Assembly: GCA_050014815.1 (NCBI GenBank)
Contig: JBEKCP010000003.1
Coordinates: 1 to 37,576, forward strand
Origin: JBEKCP01 sp050014815
GTDB taxonomy: Bacteria > Planctomycetota > Planctomycetia > Pirellulales > Thermoguttaceae
Direction of reading: 5' to 3'
DNA length: 37,576 nucleotides
The notes beneath the pieces were generated by a model, which saw nothing but the letters and a program-made list of their open reading frames with translations, searched no databases and had not been told where the DNA came from. Below, piece by piece: positions 7,204 through 14,219 of this stretch. Each line of letters begins with the position of its first letter. Position 1 is the first letter of the stretch. The position numbers and the translations under genes are program-made.

Positions 7204-8172
7204 ATGACCAGTCGGCCGTCCGACGACTTCAGCCCGATGGCAAACTGGCAGAACCTCCGCCTCCGCGCGGAACTTCTCCGCAAGGTGCGGGAGTTCTTCT
7301 ACCAGCGGGGCTTTCTCGAGGTCGAGACGCCCATCCTCTCGGCCGATACGGTCGTGGACCGGCACCTCGATCCGTTCGCCGTCGAGTGGGCTGGACGCCC
7401 CGTCTGGCTCCAGACCTCGCCCGAGTTCGGCATGAAGCGGCTCCTGGCCGCCGGGGCGAAGGCCATCTACCAGGTGAGCCGCGCCTTCCGCCAAGGGGAG
7501 CAAGGGGCCCTGCACAATCCCGAGTTCACGCTCGTCGAATGGTACCGGGCGGGCGACGGCCCGGACGAGGGCATGCAGTTGACCAGCGACCTGTGCGATT
7601 CGCTCCTGGGGCGGGGCCCGGCCGAGCGGATCAGCTACCGCGACGTCTTCCTGCGCTACGTGAGTCTCGACCCGCACACGGCCTCAATCGAGGACCTCAT
7701 GGCCGCGGCCGCTCAGGGCGGTTCTCCGCCACCAAAGAGCCTCTTGCCGGAGGACCGCGACGGCTGGCTCGACTGGCTCCTGGCAGATCGTGTGCAGCCG
7801 CGGCTGGGCCTGGACCGGCCGGTGTTCGTTTTCGACTACCCGGCCAGCCAGGCGGCCCTGGCCCGGCTTCGCCCCGGCGATCCTCCCGTGGCCGAGCGGT
7901 TCGAGCTTTACGTTTCGGGCATCGAGCTGGCCAACGGCTATCACGAGCTGTTGGATGCCGACGAGTTGCGGGCCCGCACCGCTCGGGCCAATGCCCAGCG
8001 GCTCGCCGACGGCAAGCCGATGCTGCCGGAGTCGAGCCGGCTCCTGCAGGCGATGGAGGCGGGCCTGCCGCCGGCCGTCGGCGTGGCCCTGGGCTTCGAC
8101 CGCCTGGTCATGCTGGCTGCCGGCGCCCGGAGCATCGCCGAGGTGATCGCCTTCCCCTTCGACCGCGCCTGA
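7204..8172 (+). CDS. epmA: EF-P lysine lysyltransferase EpmA (LysRS-like)
   Basis: This is a class II lysyl-tRNA synthetase paralogue that lacks the anticodon-binding domain. It ligates beta-lysine to Lys34 of EF-P. The 322 residues match the EpmA length (about 325). Motif 2 is visible around AFRQGEQGALHNPEFTLVEW and motif 3 as GVALGFDRLVML; FELYVSGIELANGYHEL is the family's amino-acid pocket strand. Together with epmB and efp it gives the beta-lysylation pathway; no gene for the later hydroxylase EpmC is seen here. A strong hairpin terminator follows 37 bp after the stop. Confidence 0.95.
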   Translation: MTSRPSDDFSPMANWQNLRLRAELLRKVREFFYQRGFLEVETPILSADTVVDRHLDPFAVEWAGRPVWLQTSPEFGMKRLLAAGAKAIYQVSRAFRQGEQGALHNPEFTLVEWYRAGDGPDEGMQLTSDLCDSLLGRGPAERISYRDVFLRYVSLDPHTASIEDLMAAAAQGGSPPPKSLLPEDRDGWLDWLLADRVQPRLGLDRPVFVFDYPASQAALARLRPGDPPVAERFELYVSGIELANGYHELLDADELRARTARANAQRLADGKPMLPESSRLLQAMEAGLPPAVGVALGFDRLVMLAAGARSIAEVIAFPFDRA

Positions 8173-8208
8173 CTGCCGCCGGGAGGGGAATGCGGCACAA
8201 GAAAGCAC

Positions 8209-8237
8209 AAGGCCCCAGATGGCCTGGGGCCTTTTGT
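8209..8237 (+). terminator. Rho-independent terminator after epmA
   Basis: AAGGCCCCAG (8209-8218) pairs perfectly with CTGGGGCCTT (8224-8233) over a five-base loop and is followed by TTGTTAT. This is a 10-bp stem just downstream of the epmA stop. Confidence 0.85.
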
Positions 8238-8382
8238 TATCAAGGCGACGGGCAGCTTGCACTGGCCGCTTCCGTCGCCTGCTGCAACCTTTCGGCTACA
8301 GTCTTGCAAGCCCCCGAAGGGAACACCGGTATTATCGTCTACCCTTCCGGCCAAACTGTGCCACTATCCCTATATCGAGGGG

Positions 8383-8412
8383 TTGACCTGCGGGACGAAA
8401 TAATGCTATCAT
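8383..8412 (+). promoter_or_regulatory. Strong sigma-70-like promoter with extended -10
   Basis: TTGACC (8383-8388), an 18-base spacer and TATCAT (8407-8412) preceded by TGC (extended -10) form a promoter. It points into a gene-free stretch that can fold and ends in a hairpin, not into a reading frame. Confidence 0.6.
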
Positions 8413-8418
8413 AGTAGT

Positions 8419-8488
8419 GCAGAACGGGCCCGTCTTTAGCGGCGGAGCACCTGTTTTGCTTGGGCCATCCTCACGGGTGGCCCTTCTT
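8419..8488 (+). ncRNA. Candidate structured small RNA beside DUF3800
   Basis: From a predicted start near 8419, bases 8419-8428 (GCAGAACGGG) pair with 8450-8459 (CCTGTTTTGC) over ten pairs, two of them G-U. Inside, CCGTC (8430-8434) pairs with GGCGG (8441-8445) around a six-base loop. A second hairpin, GGGCCATCC/GGGTGGCCC with TCAC loop (8462-8483), is followed by TTCTTAT and looks like a terminator. The RNA would be about 70 nt. It ends four bases from the stop codon of the convergent DUF3800 gene. Several RNA motifs named DUF3800-I to -XI are known next to such genes; whether this is one of them cannot be told by eye. Confidence 0.5.
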
Positions 8489-9356
8489 ATGCCCTAACAA
8501 TGCCAAGTGGATCACGTGGGGAAGCTAAACGAAAACAGATGCCAGCGAGCGCCTCGTCAAACATCTTGTGTATATTGTACCTCCCCACTGTTGGCGTCGG
8601 CGCAACCTCCCGTTTCAGCAAAGCGAAGGCAGCGAAGTCTGCCAACTGAAGGAAATGCGACCTGTGGGATGGCTTGAACACCGGGTCTTCGATGATTCGT
8701 ACTGTTGGGATGTTCTGTGTGCGGTTCCCGGATGCCCACCCTCCATAGCGGGACGGCACGGGGTTGAAAACGTGCATCCGGCGGATCGCGGTCGTAATTT
8801 CTCGCTCACGGCCTTCGTCCGCGATTATGAACGCGCGTGCGTGGTAGTCTCTCAGCCGCGTTTCTATACGCTCTGCGATGTCGGGTGAAATCGGGGTCGG
8901 AAGGTCCTCGGTTGAGGCGTTGCTCTTTACCACTTCCGACAGCTCCGTTCGCAACGGCAACTCCCGGGTCTCCATTTCGCGCATGGTTCTTTCTATCCGG
9001 TTAATCATCCTGTCCCATGCGACCATTTGCGTGTTGCTGATGCCCTTGTTGGGCAAACACACATTGAAGAGCATCACCTCTGGAAGGCGGGCGACCAGCT
9101 TGAGCGTATCTAGGAATATCCTGCCCCTCTCCCATTTCGTCACGGCACGATCGCCGATCTTTCCGCGACCGTGAACAAAATCTGTGGCGTGAAGCTCGGT
9201 CCTTAGGAAGATACCGTAGTCTGCCTTGAGCCTAGCCCTATGCGATTTCACCTCGTCGAATGCTTCCTTCCAGTGGGAGTGGCGAATGGCGATGGCCGAA
9301 AGACAGAACTTTTCACGATCATACGACTCGTCCATATAGAAGAACCGAACGGACAT
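8487..9356 (-). CDS. DUF3800 domain protein
   Basis: The 289-residue protein begins with MSVRFFYMDESYD, the acidic DES motif at the end of the first strand of DUF3800. A second acidic strand is AFIIADEGRE. Near the C-terminus, HFLQLADFAAFALL is the diagnostic helix. The family is predicted to have an RNase H-like fold with acidic catalytic residues and occurs with mobile or defence genes; its biochemistry is not established. Base composition is lower in GC than its neighbours (many AT-rich codons), which suggests horizontal acquisition. It is convergent with a candidate small RNA. The start is the ATG at 9356. Confidence 0.88.
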   Translation of the reverse strand: MSVRFFYMDESYDREKFCLSAIAIRHSHWKEAFDEVKSHRARLKADYGIFLRTELHATDFVHGRGKIGDRAVTKWERGRIFLDTLKLVARLPEVMLFNVCLPNKGISNTQMVAWDRMINRIERTMREMETRELPLRTELSEVVKSNASTEDLPTPISPDIAERIETRLRDYHARAFIIADEGREREITTAIRRMHVFNPVPSRYGGWASGNRTQNIPTVRIIEDPVFKPSHRSHFLQLADFAAFALLKREVAPTPTVGRYNIHKMFDEALAGICFRLASPRDPLGIVRA

Positions 9357-9509
9357 AGAGGGCCTCTATCGCCTTTGGGTGGCTCCCGCCATTCTGATTC
9401 TTTGGCGACTTTCATGCAATACCCCCCCAAGTGCAGTGCTCACATTGCTTTTCCCCTTTGCTCCGGTGCTTTTTCGGCCAAACGGTACCACCGTTTCACC
9501 GGAGGAGGA

Positions 9510-9539
9510 TTGCGGCTCTGCCCGACCACAGCGTATAAT
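9510..9539 (+). promoter_or_regulatory. Candidate promoter for the small protein gene
   Basis: TTGCGG (9510-9515), an 18-base spacer and a perfect TATAAT (9534-9539) lie 46 bp before the ATG at 9585. The rest of 9357-9584 shows no gene. Confidence 0.5.
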
Positions 9540-9584
9540 TGGCCGTGTTTTGGCAGTACCTGGGCTTGACTCAACAGAACGTCC

Positions 9585-9869
9585 ATGAGCGACCGCTTCG
9601 ACCCTTATCGCGAGGCCCTCGTAATCGAGCAAGAGACCGTCTGGCCCGAGGAGTTAGCCAGCGTGGGGCCGGCCGAGCGCCGGCAGATCGAGGCCGCGTT
9701 ACACGCCGATCCGGCCCGGGCCGCCGAGGTGGATTACGTCCGCCTCTACTCCGGCTTCTGCCGACGCATTACGGTCGCGCCGGCCGACGTGGAGCGGCTA
9801 GCGCCGGGAACCCTCACCCCCGGGTATCCGCTTGCGGGTGCCTCTCCCAAAGAGACAGGGGAGATATAG
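9585..9869 (+). CDS. Small conserved-looking protein of unknown function
   Basis: This 94-residue acidic protein begins MSDRFDPYREALVIEQETVW, with no signal peptide or membrane segment. It has a predicted helical core containing AERRQIEAALHADPARAAEVDYV. The last 20 residues (TLTPGYPLAGASPKETGEI) are encoded by the REP-like repeat that separates it from aroB, so the ancestral protein probably ended near VERLAPG. It has its own candidate promoter and lies 73 bp ahead of aroB. I do not recognise a family; it resembles short proteins seen only in planctomycetes. Confidence 0.6.
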   Translation: MSDRFDPYREALVIEQETVWPEELASVGPAERRQIEAALHADPARAAEVDYVRLYSGFCRRITVAPADVERLAPGTLTPGYPLAGASPKETGEI

Positions 9870-9936
9870 CGGGCCCCCTCACCCCCGGCCCCTCTCCCAA
9901 TCGTGCCGCAGCGGCACGCGGGAGAGGGGAGGAATA
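9816..9936. repeat. REP-like GGGAGAGG palindromes before aroB
   Basis: CCCCTCTCCC...GTGCC...GGCAC...GGGAGAGGGG (about 9891-9930) is an inverted repeat. Preceding it is a second block with CCTCACCCCCGGG. The element encodes the tail of the upstream small protein and its GGGGAGGA supplies the aroB ribosome-binding site. Confidence 0.8.
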
Positions 9937-9942
9937 AACAGC

Positions 9943-11037
9943 ATGTCTTCCCCGCACGAAACCGTCCGCGTCGAGCTCGGAGAGCGAAGCTACTCGATCG
10001 AGATCGGCTCGGACAATCTGCCCGAGCTCGGCCGGCTGCTGGGCCAGTGCGGCAAGGTGTCGCACGCCCTCATCCTGACCGACGAGAACGTGCAGGAGCC
10101 GCACGCCGTCCGGGCGGCGGAGAGCCTGGCGGACCAGTCGATCGACGTGGCCATGATGGTCGTCAAGCCGGGCGAATCGACGAAGTCGATCGACGCGGCC
10201 GACGCCCTGTGGAACGGCATGCTCGAGCTGGGGGCCGATCGCGCAAGCGTCGTGGTGGCCGTCGGCGGAGGGGTCGTCGGCGACCTGGCCGGGTTCGTCG
10301 CGGCGAATTACGCCCGCGGCATCCGCTTCTTCCAAGTCCCCACGACGCTCCTGGCCCAGGTCGACAGCTCGGTGGGGGGCAAGGTCGGCATCAACCTGCC
10401 CGGCGCAAAGAACATGGTCGGGGCGTTCCTCCAACCCCTGGGCGTGCTGGTGGACACGGCAACGCTCGGCACCCTGCCGGACCGCGAGTACCGCTCGGGA
10501 CTGGGCGAGGTGGTCAAGTACGGCGTGATCCTCGACGCCGAACTGTTCGAGTACCTGGAGGCCCGGACCGCCCAGATCGCCGCACGCGACCCCGAGACGC
10601 TCGTGCGGATTATCGCCCGATGCTGCCGCTTGAAGGCCGGCATCGTCCAGCGCGACGAGCGGGAGGAGAGCGGCTTGCGGGCGGTGCTCAACTACGGGCA
10701 CACGTTCGCCCACGCCTTCGAAACGCTCACCGGCTATGCCGAGTTGCTGCACGGCGAAGCGGTGGCCATCGGCATGGTCTGCGCCGCGCGGCTGGCGGAG
10801 CGCCTGGGCCGCGTCGATGCCGCGTTCGTCGGGCGCCAGCGGGCCCTCCTGGAAGCGCTGGGCCTGCCGGTCGAGCCCCCGAAGATCGACCGCGAAAAGG
10901 TCCTTTCCGCCATGGCGCACGATAAGAAGTCGCGACACGGCCGGCTGCGGTTCGTCTTGCCCGCGCGGCTGGGACACGCCGAGCTGGTCGAGGACGTGGA
11001 CCCCACGGCCGTCCGCGAGGCGCTGGGCGGGGAGTGA
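9943..11037 (+). CDS. aroB: 3-dehydroquinate synthase
   Basis: This NAD-dependent enzyme is the second step of the shikimate pathway, cyclising DAHP to 3-dehydroquinate. The NAD-binding motif is GGGVVGDLAGFVAA. The metal/substrate region has KVGINLPGAKNMVGAF, GLGEVVKYGVI, and the zinc-binding LNYGHTFAHAFE and HGEAVAIGM. The ATG at 9943 (MSSPHETVRVEL, 364 residues) is chosen because it has GGGGAGGA ten bases upstream and the frame before it is repeat sequence. A block of GAAATCCGAA repeats follows the stop. Confidence 0.96.
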   Translation: MSSPHETVRVELGERSYSIEIGSDNLPELGRLLGQCGKVSHALILTDENVQEPHAVRAAESLADQSIDVAMMVVKPGESTKSIDAADALWNGMLELGADRASVVVAVGGGVVGDLAGFVAANYARGIRFFQVPTTLLAQVDSSVGGKVGINLPGAKNMVGAFLQPLGVLVDTATLGTLPDREYRSGLGEVVKYGVILDAELFEYLEARTAQIAARDPETLVRIIARCCRLKAGIVQRDEREESGLRAVLNYGHTFAHAFETLTGYAELLHGEAVAIGMVCAARLAERLGRVDAAFVGRQRALLEALGLPVEPPKIDREKVLSAMAHDKKSRHGRLRFVLPARLGHAELVEDVDPTAVREALGGE

Positions 11038-11039
11038 AC

Positions 11040-11181
11040 AAATCCGAAATCCGAATATCGAAATCCGAAACAAATCGAAATCACCGAAATCCGAATGACA
11101 GAAACAGAGTGTTTTGAACCTTTGGAATTCGTCTTTTGGATTTGTTTCGGATTTGGGGTTTCGAATTTCGGATTTCTTTAG
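11040..11181. repeat. R4 GAAATCCGAA / TTTCGGATTT repeats
   Basis: Irregular GAAATCCGAA units (11041-11099) face inverted TTTGGATTTGTTTCGGATTT units (11130-11176). The pair could form a long imperfect hairpin. A reading frame from dprA extends through the right arm but is not expected to be translated. Confidence 0.75.
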
Positions 11182-11192
11182 CGGAGTTCAAC

Positions 11193-12332
11193 GTGCCCGA
11201 CGATCCTTTGCCCGACGATCCCTCTACCGACGATCGCGAGTTGATCGATGCGGTCCGGCTTTCGCTCATTCCGGGCGTGGGTCCGCGGACGCAGCAGCGG
11301 CTCTTGGGGCAGTTCGGCTCGCCCGGCGCCGTGCTGGCCGCGGCCCCGAGCGATATTCGCCGGGTGGAGGGCGTCGGCCCCAAGCTCTCCGAGCGGATCG
11401 CCGCGGCCGCCGAGGAAATTGATGCCGAAGGCGAAGTCGCCCTGTGCCGGCAGCACGGCATCGCCATCCTGACCCGGGCCGATCCGCAGTACCCGCGCGT
11501 GCTCCGCGAGATCCCCGACCCGCCCGGGCTCTTGTTCGTTCGCGGGACGCTCCGGCCGGAGGACGGCCTGGCGATCGGGATCGTCGGCACCCGGCACGGC
11601 ACCTCCTACGGCCTGCGGCAGGCGGAGCGGCTCGCCGGGAGCCTGGCCCGCAGCGGCCTGACCATCATCAGCGGACTTGCCCGGGGGATCGACGCGGCCG
11701 CGCACCGGGGGGCGATCGAGGCCGGCGGCCGGACGCTCGGCATCCTGGCCAGCGGGGTCCTCTCGATCTATCCGCCGGAGCACGACAAGCTGGCCGAGGA
11801 GGTTGTTGCCCACGGGGCGCTGGTGAGCGAGCAGCCGCCCCGATCGGCCCCCCTGGCCGGCACCTTTCCCCAGCGGAACCGGTTGATCAGCGGCCTCTCG
11901 CTGGGGGTGATTGTCGTCGAGGCGGCCGACCGCTCGGGGGCGTTGATCACGGCGCGGCACGCGATGGAGCAGGGGCGGGACGTCTTCGCCGTGCCCGGCA
12001 ACGTCGACAGCCGCGCCTCCCGAGGCTGCCATCGCCTCATCCGCGACGGCGCCATCCTGGTCGAGACGGCCGACGACGTGCTGGAGCATCTAGGGCCGCT
12101 CGTGGAAGCCGTGCCGCGCGACGACGGTCGCACGCTGCACCATCCGGCCGAGCTTCTCTTGAACGACGTCGAGCAGAAAGTGCTCGACGCCGTCCGCGGC
12201 GAGGCGACCGCCATCGACGAGATCGTCGCCGCCAGCGGCCTGCCCATCCCCCAAGTCCTCGCGACGCTCAGCATCCTGGAAATGAGACACTTGATCCGAA
12301 GGCTGAGCGGCACAACCGTCATACGGATTTGA
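11193..12332 (+). CDS. dprA: DNA processing protein DprA (Smf)
   Basis: DprA loads RecA onto incoming single-stranded DNA during natural transformation. Domains in order are an N-terminal helix-hairpin-helix region (SLIPGVGPRTQQRLL), the Rossmann-like DprA core (GIVGTRHGTSYG, ISGLARGIDAAAHRGAI, FPQRNRLISGLS, SGALITARHA, FAVPGN) and a C-terminal winged-helix domain (about 310-379). The GTG at 11193 is preferred, with GGAG six bases upstream, because the longer frame begins in a repeat. The gene faces the GxxExxY element and then the convergent ThuA-like gene. Confidence 0.94.
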   Translation: MPDDPLPDDPSTDDRELIDAVRLSLIPGVGPRTQQRLLGQFGSPGAVLAAAPSDIRRVEGVGPKLSERIAAAAEEIDAEGEVALCRQHGIAILTRADPQYPRVLREIPDPPGLLFVRGTLRPEDGLAIGIVGTRHGTSYGLRQAERLAGSLARSGLTIISGLARGIDAAAHRGAIEAGGRTLGILASGVLSIYPPEHDKLAEEVVAHGALVSEQPPRSAPLAGTFPQRNRLISGLSLGVIVVEAADRSGALITARHAMEQGRDVFAVPGNVDSRASRGCHRLIRDGAILVETADDVLEHLGPLVEAVPRDDGRTLHHPAELLLNDVEQKVLDAVRGEATAIDEIVAASGLPIPQVLATLSILEMRHLIRRLSGTTVIRI

Positions 12333-12340
12333 GGGCGACG

Positions 12341-12500
12341 CGAGAGAAGAGAATCACGAAAGCCCGAAAGAAGAGGGCAGAGAGAGAAGAGAATCACGAA
12401 AGCCCGAAAGAACGAAACCCCGAAAGAAGAGGGCAGAGAGAGAAGAGAATCACGAAAGCCCGAAAGAGCGAAAACCCGAAAGAAGACGGGCAGAGAGGCA
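12341..12500. repeat. Three tandem copies of the left inverted repeat of the GxxExxY unit
   Basis: Three copies of GAGAATCACGAAAGCCCGAAAG with variable CGAAAG(CC/AA) extensions start near 12352, 12389 and 12445. The middle copy (12389-12426) matches the reverse complement of 12897-12934 at 37 of 38 bases. Internally the repeat has an 8-base period (CGAAAGCC/CGAAAGAA). Confidence 0.85.
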
Positions 12501-12505
12501 GATCG

Positions 12506-12874
12506 TTACACGACGACACGTTTTACGATCAGCGAGTTAGAGTTGAAATTCATGAGCAGGCCCACAGACAAGCCCGTCGCCTTGAGATAGGACTTGAGCT
12601 TGACGAAGAAAATGTCTTCAAATGTTTTGACGGCCTTCAACTCGACGATGATCTCGCGCTCAACCACGAGATCAAGGCGATGGCAGCCTACGTCCACGCC
12701 CGCGAAGTAGATTCGAACCTCCTTCTCAGTCTCATAGAACAATCCTGCTTCTCGCAGCGAGACCTCCATCGCTCGGTGATAGATGGACTCGATGAACCCT
12801 GGGCCAAGTTCTCGATGGACATTGATTGCTGCTTCAATGATCCGATGAGAGAGCGGTTCGAATTCAAACCCCAT
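12506..12874 (-). CDS. GxxExxY protein (PD-(D/E)XK nuclease-like, PDDEXK_3)
   Basis: The 122-residue protein contains the family signature GPGFIESIY near residue 24. The nuclease-like core is CHRLDLVVEREIIVELKAV, giving the Asp and Glu-X-Lys of a PD-(D/E)XK site. The ending LKATGLSVGLLMNFNSNSLIVKRVVV is typical. No activity has been shown for the family as far as I know. It has lower GC than its neighbours. It is enclosed by inverted repeats (left 12341-12482, right 12897-12934) and lies between the convergent dprA and ThuA-like genes, which suggests that gene and repeats move together. Confidence 0.93.
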   Translation of the reverse strand: MGFEFEPLSHRIIEAAINVHRELGPGFIESIYHRAMEVSLREAGLFYETEKEVRIYFAGVDVGCHRLDLVVEREIIVELKAVKTFEDIFFVKLKSYLKATGLSVGLLMNFNSNSLIVKRVVV

Positions 12875-12896
12875 TCATGGCCCTTCGTGTCTTCCC

Positions 12897-12947
12897 CTTT
12901 CGGGCTTTCGTTCTTTCGGGCTTTCGTGATTCTCTTTTCTCTCTTAT
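12897..12947. repeat. Right inverted repeat of the GxxExxY unit
   Basis: 12897-12934 is the reverse complement of the left copies (CTTTCGGGCTTTCGTTCTTT at the inner end). A TTTTCTCTCTT extension mirrors AGAGAGAAGAG on the left. Its outer end coincides with the stop codon (12944-12946) of the ThuA-like gene. Confidence 0.85.
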
Positions 12948-14020
12948 TCCGATCGCTCGCCTTCGAGTGCCAGGTCGGCAGGGCGGACGCCCTTCTTTTG
13001 CTTGCCGAACCCGAACCAACTCGGCTCGTACTTGCCCACCAGGGCCACGTCGGCCGCGGGCGGGATCTTGTCCTCCAGCCCCACGCACCAATAGGCGGCG
13101 TTGACCAAGAGCCGCCGCACGCCGGGGTTGCCCAGATCGACGGCGGCGCCCATCGTCGTGGTGAAGACCCGGCCCTTGCGGCCCGCGGCGCCCGCGTAGG
13201 CCTTGGTCCATGCCACGGGCATCATCGGATCATTTTTCGGACCGGCCACCGGCGGGTCGCCCGGCTTCATCCCCGTGAGCACCTGGCCGAGAAGGAGCGG
13301 CTTGCTGTCGCCGGGCAAGGGGAGCCGCACCTGGTAAACGTCGGTCGGGCACCAGATGTCGTCGCAGCCGCGGACGATCGGATGGGGGATCGGATCCCTG
13401 GCCGCATCCGGCGCGATCACGCCCCGCGTGCTCTCGAACCCGTGATGGCCGTGGTGATTGATCCAGGTCTCGCCCAGGACCTGGCGGCCGAAACCGCCCC
13501 CATAGGCCGGGTCCTTGCTGTCGCAACTGTATTTCGAGTACGTCTTGCCCGGCGGGATCTTGAACGCGTGCGTGGCCGTCCGCATGCCGAGGACCGGCCG
13601 GCCGGCGTCGAGATACTCGACGATGTGCCGCATCTGGTCGTCCGGCAGGTTGCGGTAGCGGGTGGCAATGATCATCAGGTCGGCCGACCGCAAGGCCTCC
13701 AGGCCCGGTATGTTGTTGGTCACGACCGGATTGATCGTGCCGTCCTTCGGGTCGATGGCGAAGAGCACGGTACACTTGAAGCCGTGGCGCCGGGCGAGGA
13801 TGCGACCCAATTGGACCAGGGCCTCCTCGGAGCGGTATTCCTCGTCGCCGGAGACGAGGACGACGTGTTTGCCTTTGCCGGGCCCGTCCGCGCCCTCGTA
13901 GACCACCCACGGCCCTTCGGCCGCGGCGCGGCCTCCGGGCAACCCCGCCGCCAGCAGGGCCGCGGCGCAAAGGGCGATTGCGTGCGATTTCGCGAGCAGA
14001 TAATGGCTATTGGTCGGCAT
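12944..14020 (-). CDS. Secreted ThuA-like domain protein
   Basis: This 358-residue protein has an N-terminal signal peptide (hydrophobic core LCAAALLAAGLPGG, cleavage likely after GRAAA). A ThuA-like, class I glutamine amidotransferase-type fold follows: the strand HVVLVSGDEEYR, LMIIATRYRNLPDDQ, a GMRTATHAF turn and the histidine-rich INHHGHHGFE. ThuA proteins are implicated in sugar metabolism; in planctomycetes they are numerous and exported, with unknown substrates. The enzymatic role is therefore open. The gene is divergent from the PP2C phosphatase, and its stop codon sits in the inverted repeat of the GxxExxY unit. Confidence 0.85.
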   Translation of the reverse strand: MPTNSHYLLAKSHAIALCAAALLAAGLPGGRAAAEGPWVVYEGADGPGKGKHVVLVSGDEEYRSEEALVQLGRILARRHGFKCTVLFAIDPKDGTINPVVTNNIPGLEALRSADLMIIATRYRNLPDDQMRHIVEYLDAGRPVLGMRTATHAFKIPPGKTYSKYSCDSKDPAYGGGFGRQVLGETWINHHGHHGFESTRGVIAPDAARDPIPHPIVRGCDDIWCPTDVYQVRLPLPGDSKPLLLGQVLTGMKPGDPPVAGPKNDPMMPVAWTKAYAGAAGRKGRVFTTTMGAAVDLGNPGVRRLLVNAAYWCVGLEDKIPPAADVALVGKYEPSWFGFGKQKKGVRPADLALEGERSE

Positions 14021-14219
14021 GGTGGCTCTCCTCGGCTTTCCCCGGGTCTGACAGGACTACTGAGAGGGTAATGGGTGGCCGGCCGTTTGTCCATAGGGAG
14101 CCGACTAGTGCGACTAGTGCGGGCTACTGGCTTGACAGGCGGCCGGCAGATAGAATAGGTCGTAACCTCAAACGGGGCAGGGCCCGCAGCGGGCTCCCCT
14201 TAGCACCTTCGGGTACATC

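Noticed and set aside
8462..8483. The hairpin read only as a terminator of DUF3800
   Set aside because: On the minus strand it is followed by AAGCAAAAC, with no U-tract; the plus-strand reading with a preceding promoter and further helices fits better, though a shared role is possible.
9240..9569. A 109-codon plus-strand frame overlapping the DUF3800 start
   Set aside because: It has no similarity to known proteins, is antisense to the DUF3800 N-terminus, and ends in the promoter of the next gene.
11444..14071. An 875-codon plus-strand frame across dprA, the GxxExxY gene and the ThuA-like gene
   Set aside because: It is in a different frame from dprA and antisense to the others; its length reflects GC-rich codon structure.
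14132..14160. TTGACA before the PP2C gene as a promoter
   Set aside because: No -10 hexamer at 16-18 bases; the TAGAAT found is only 13 bases away.
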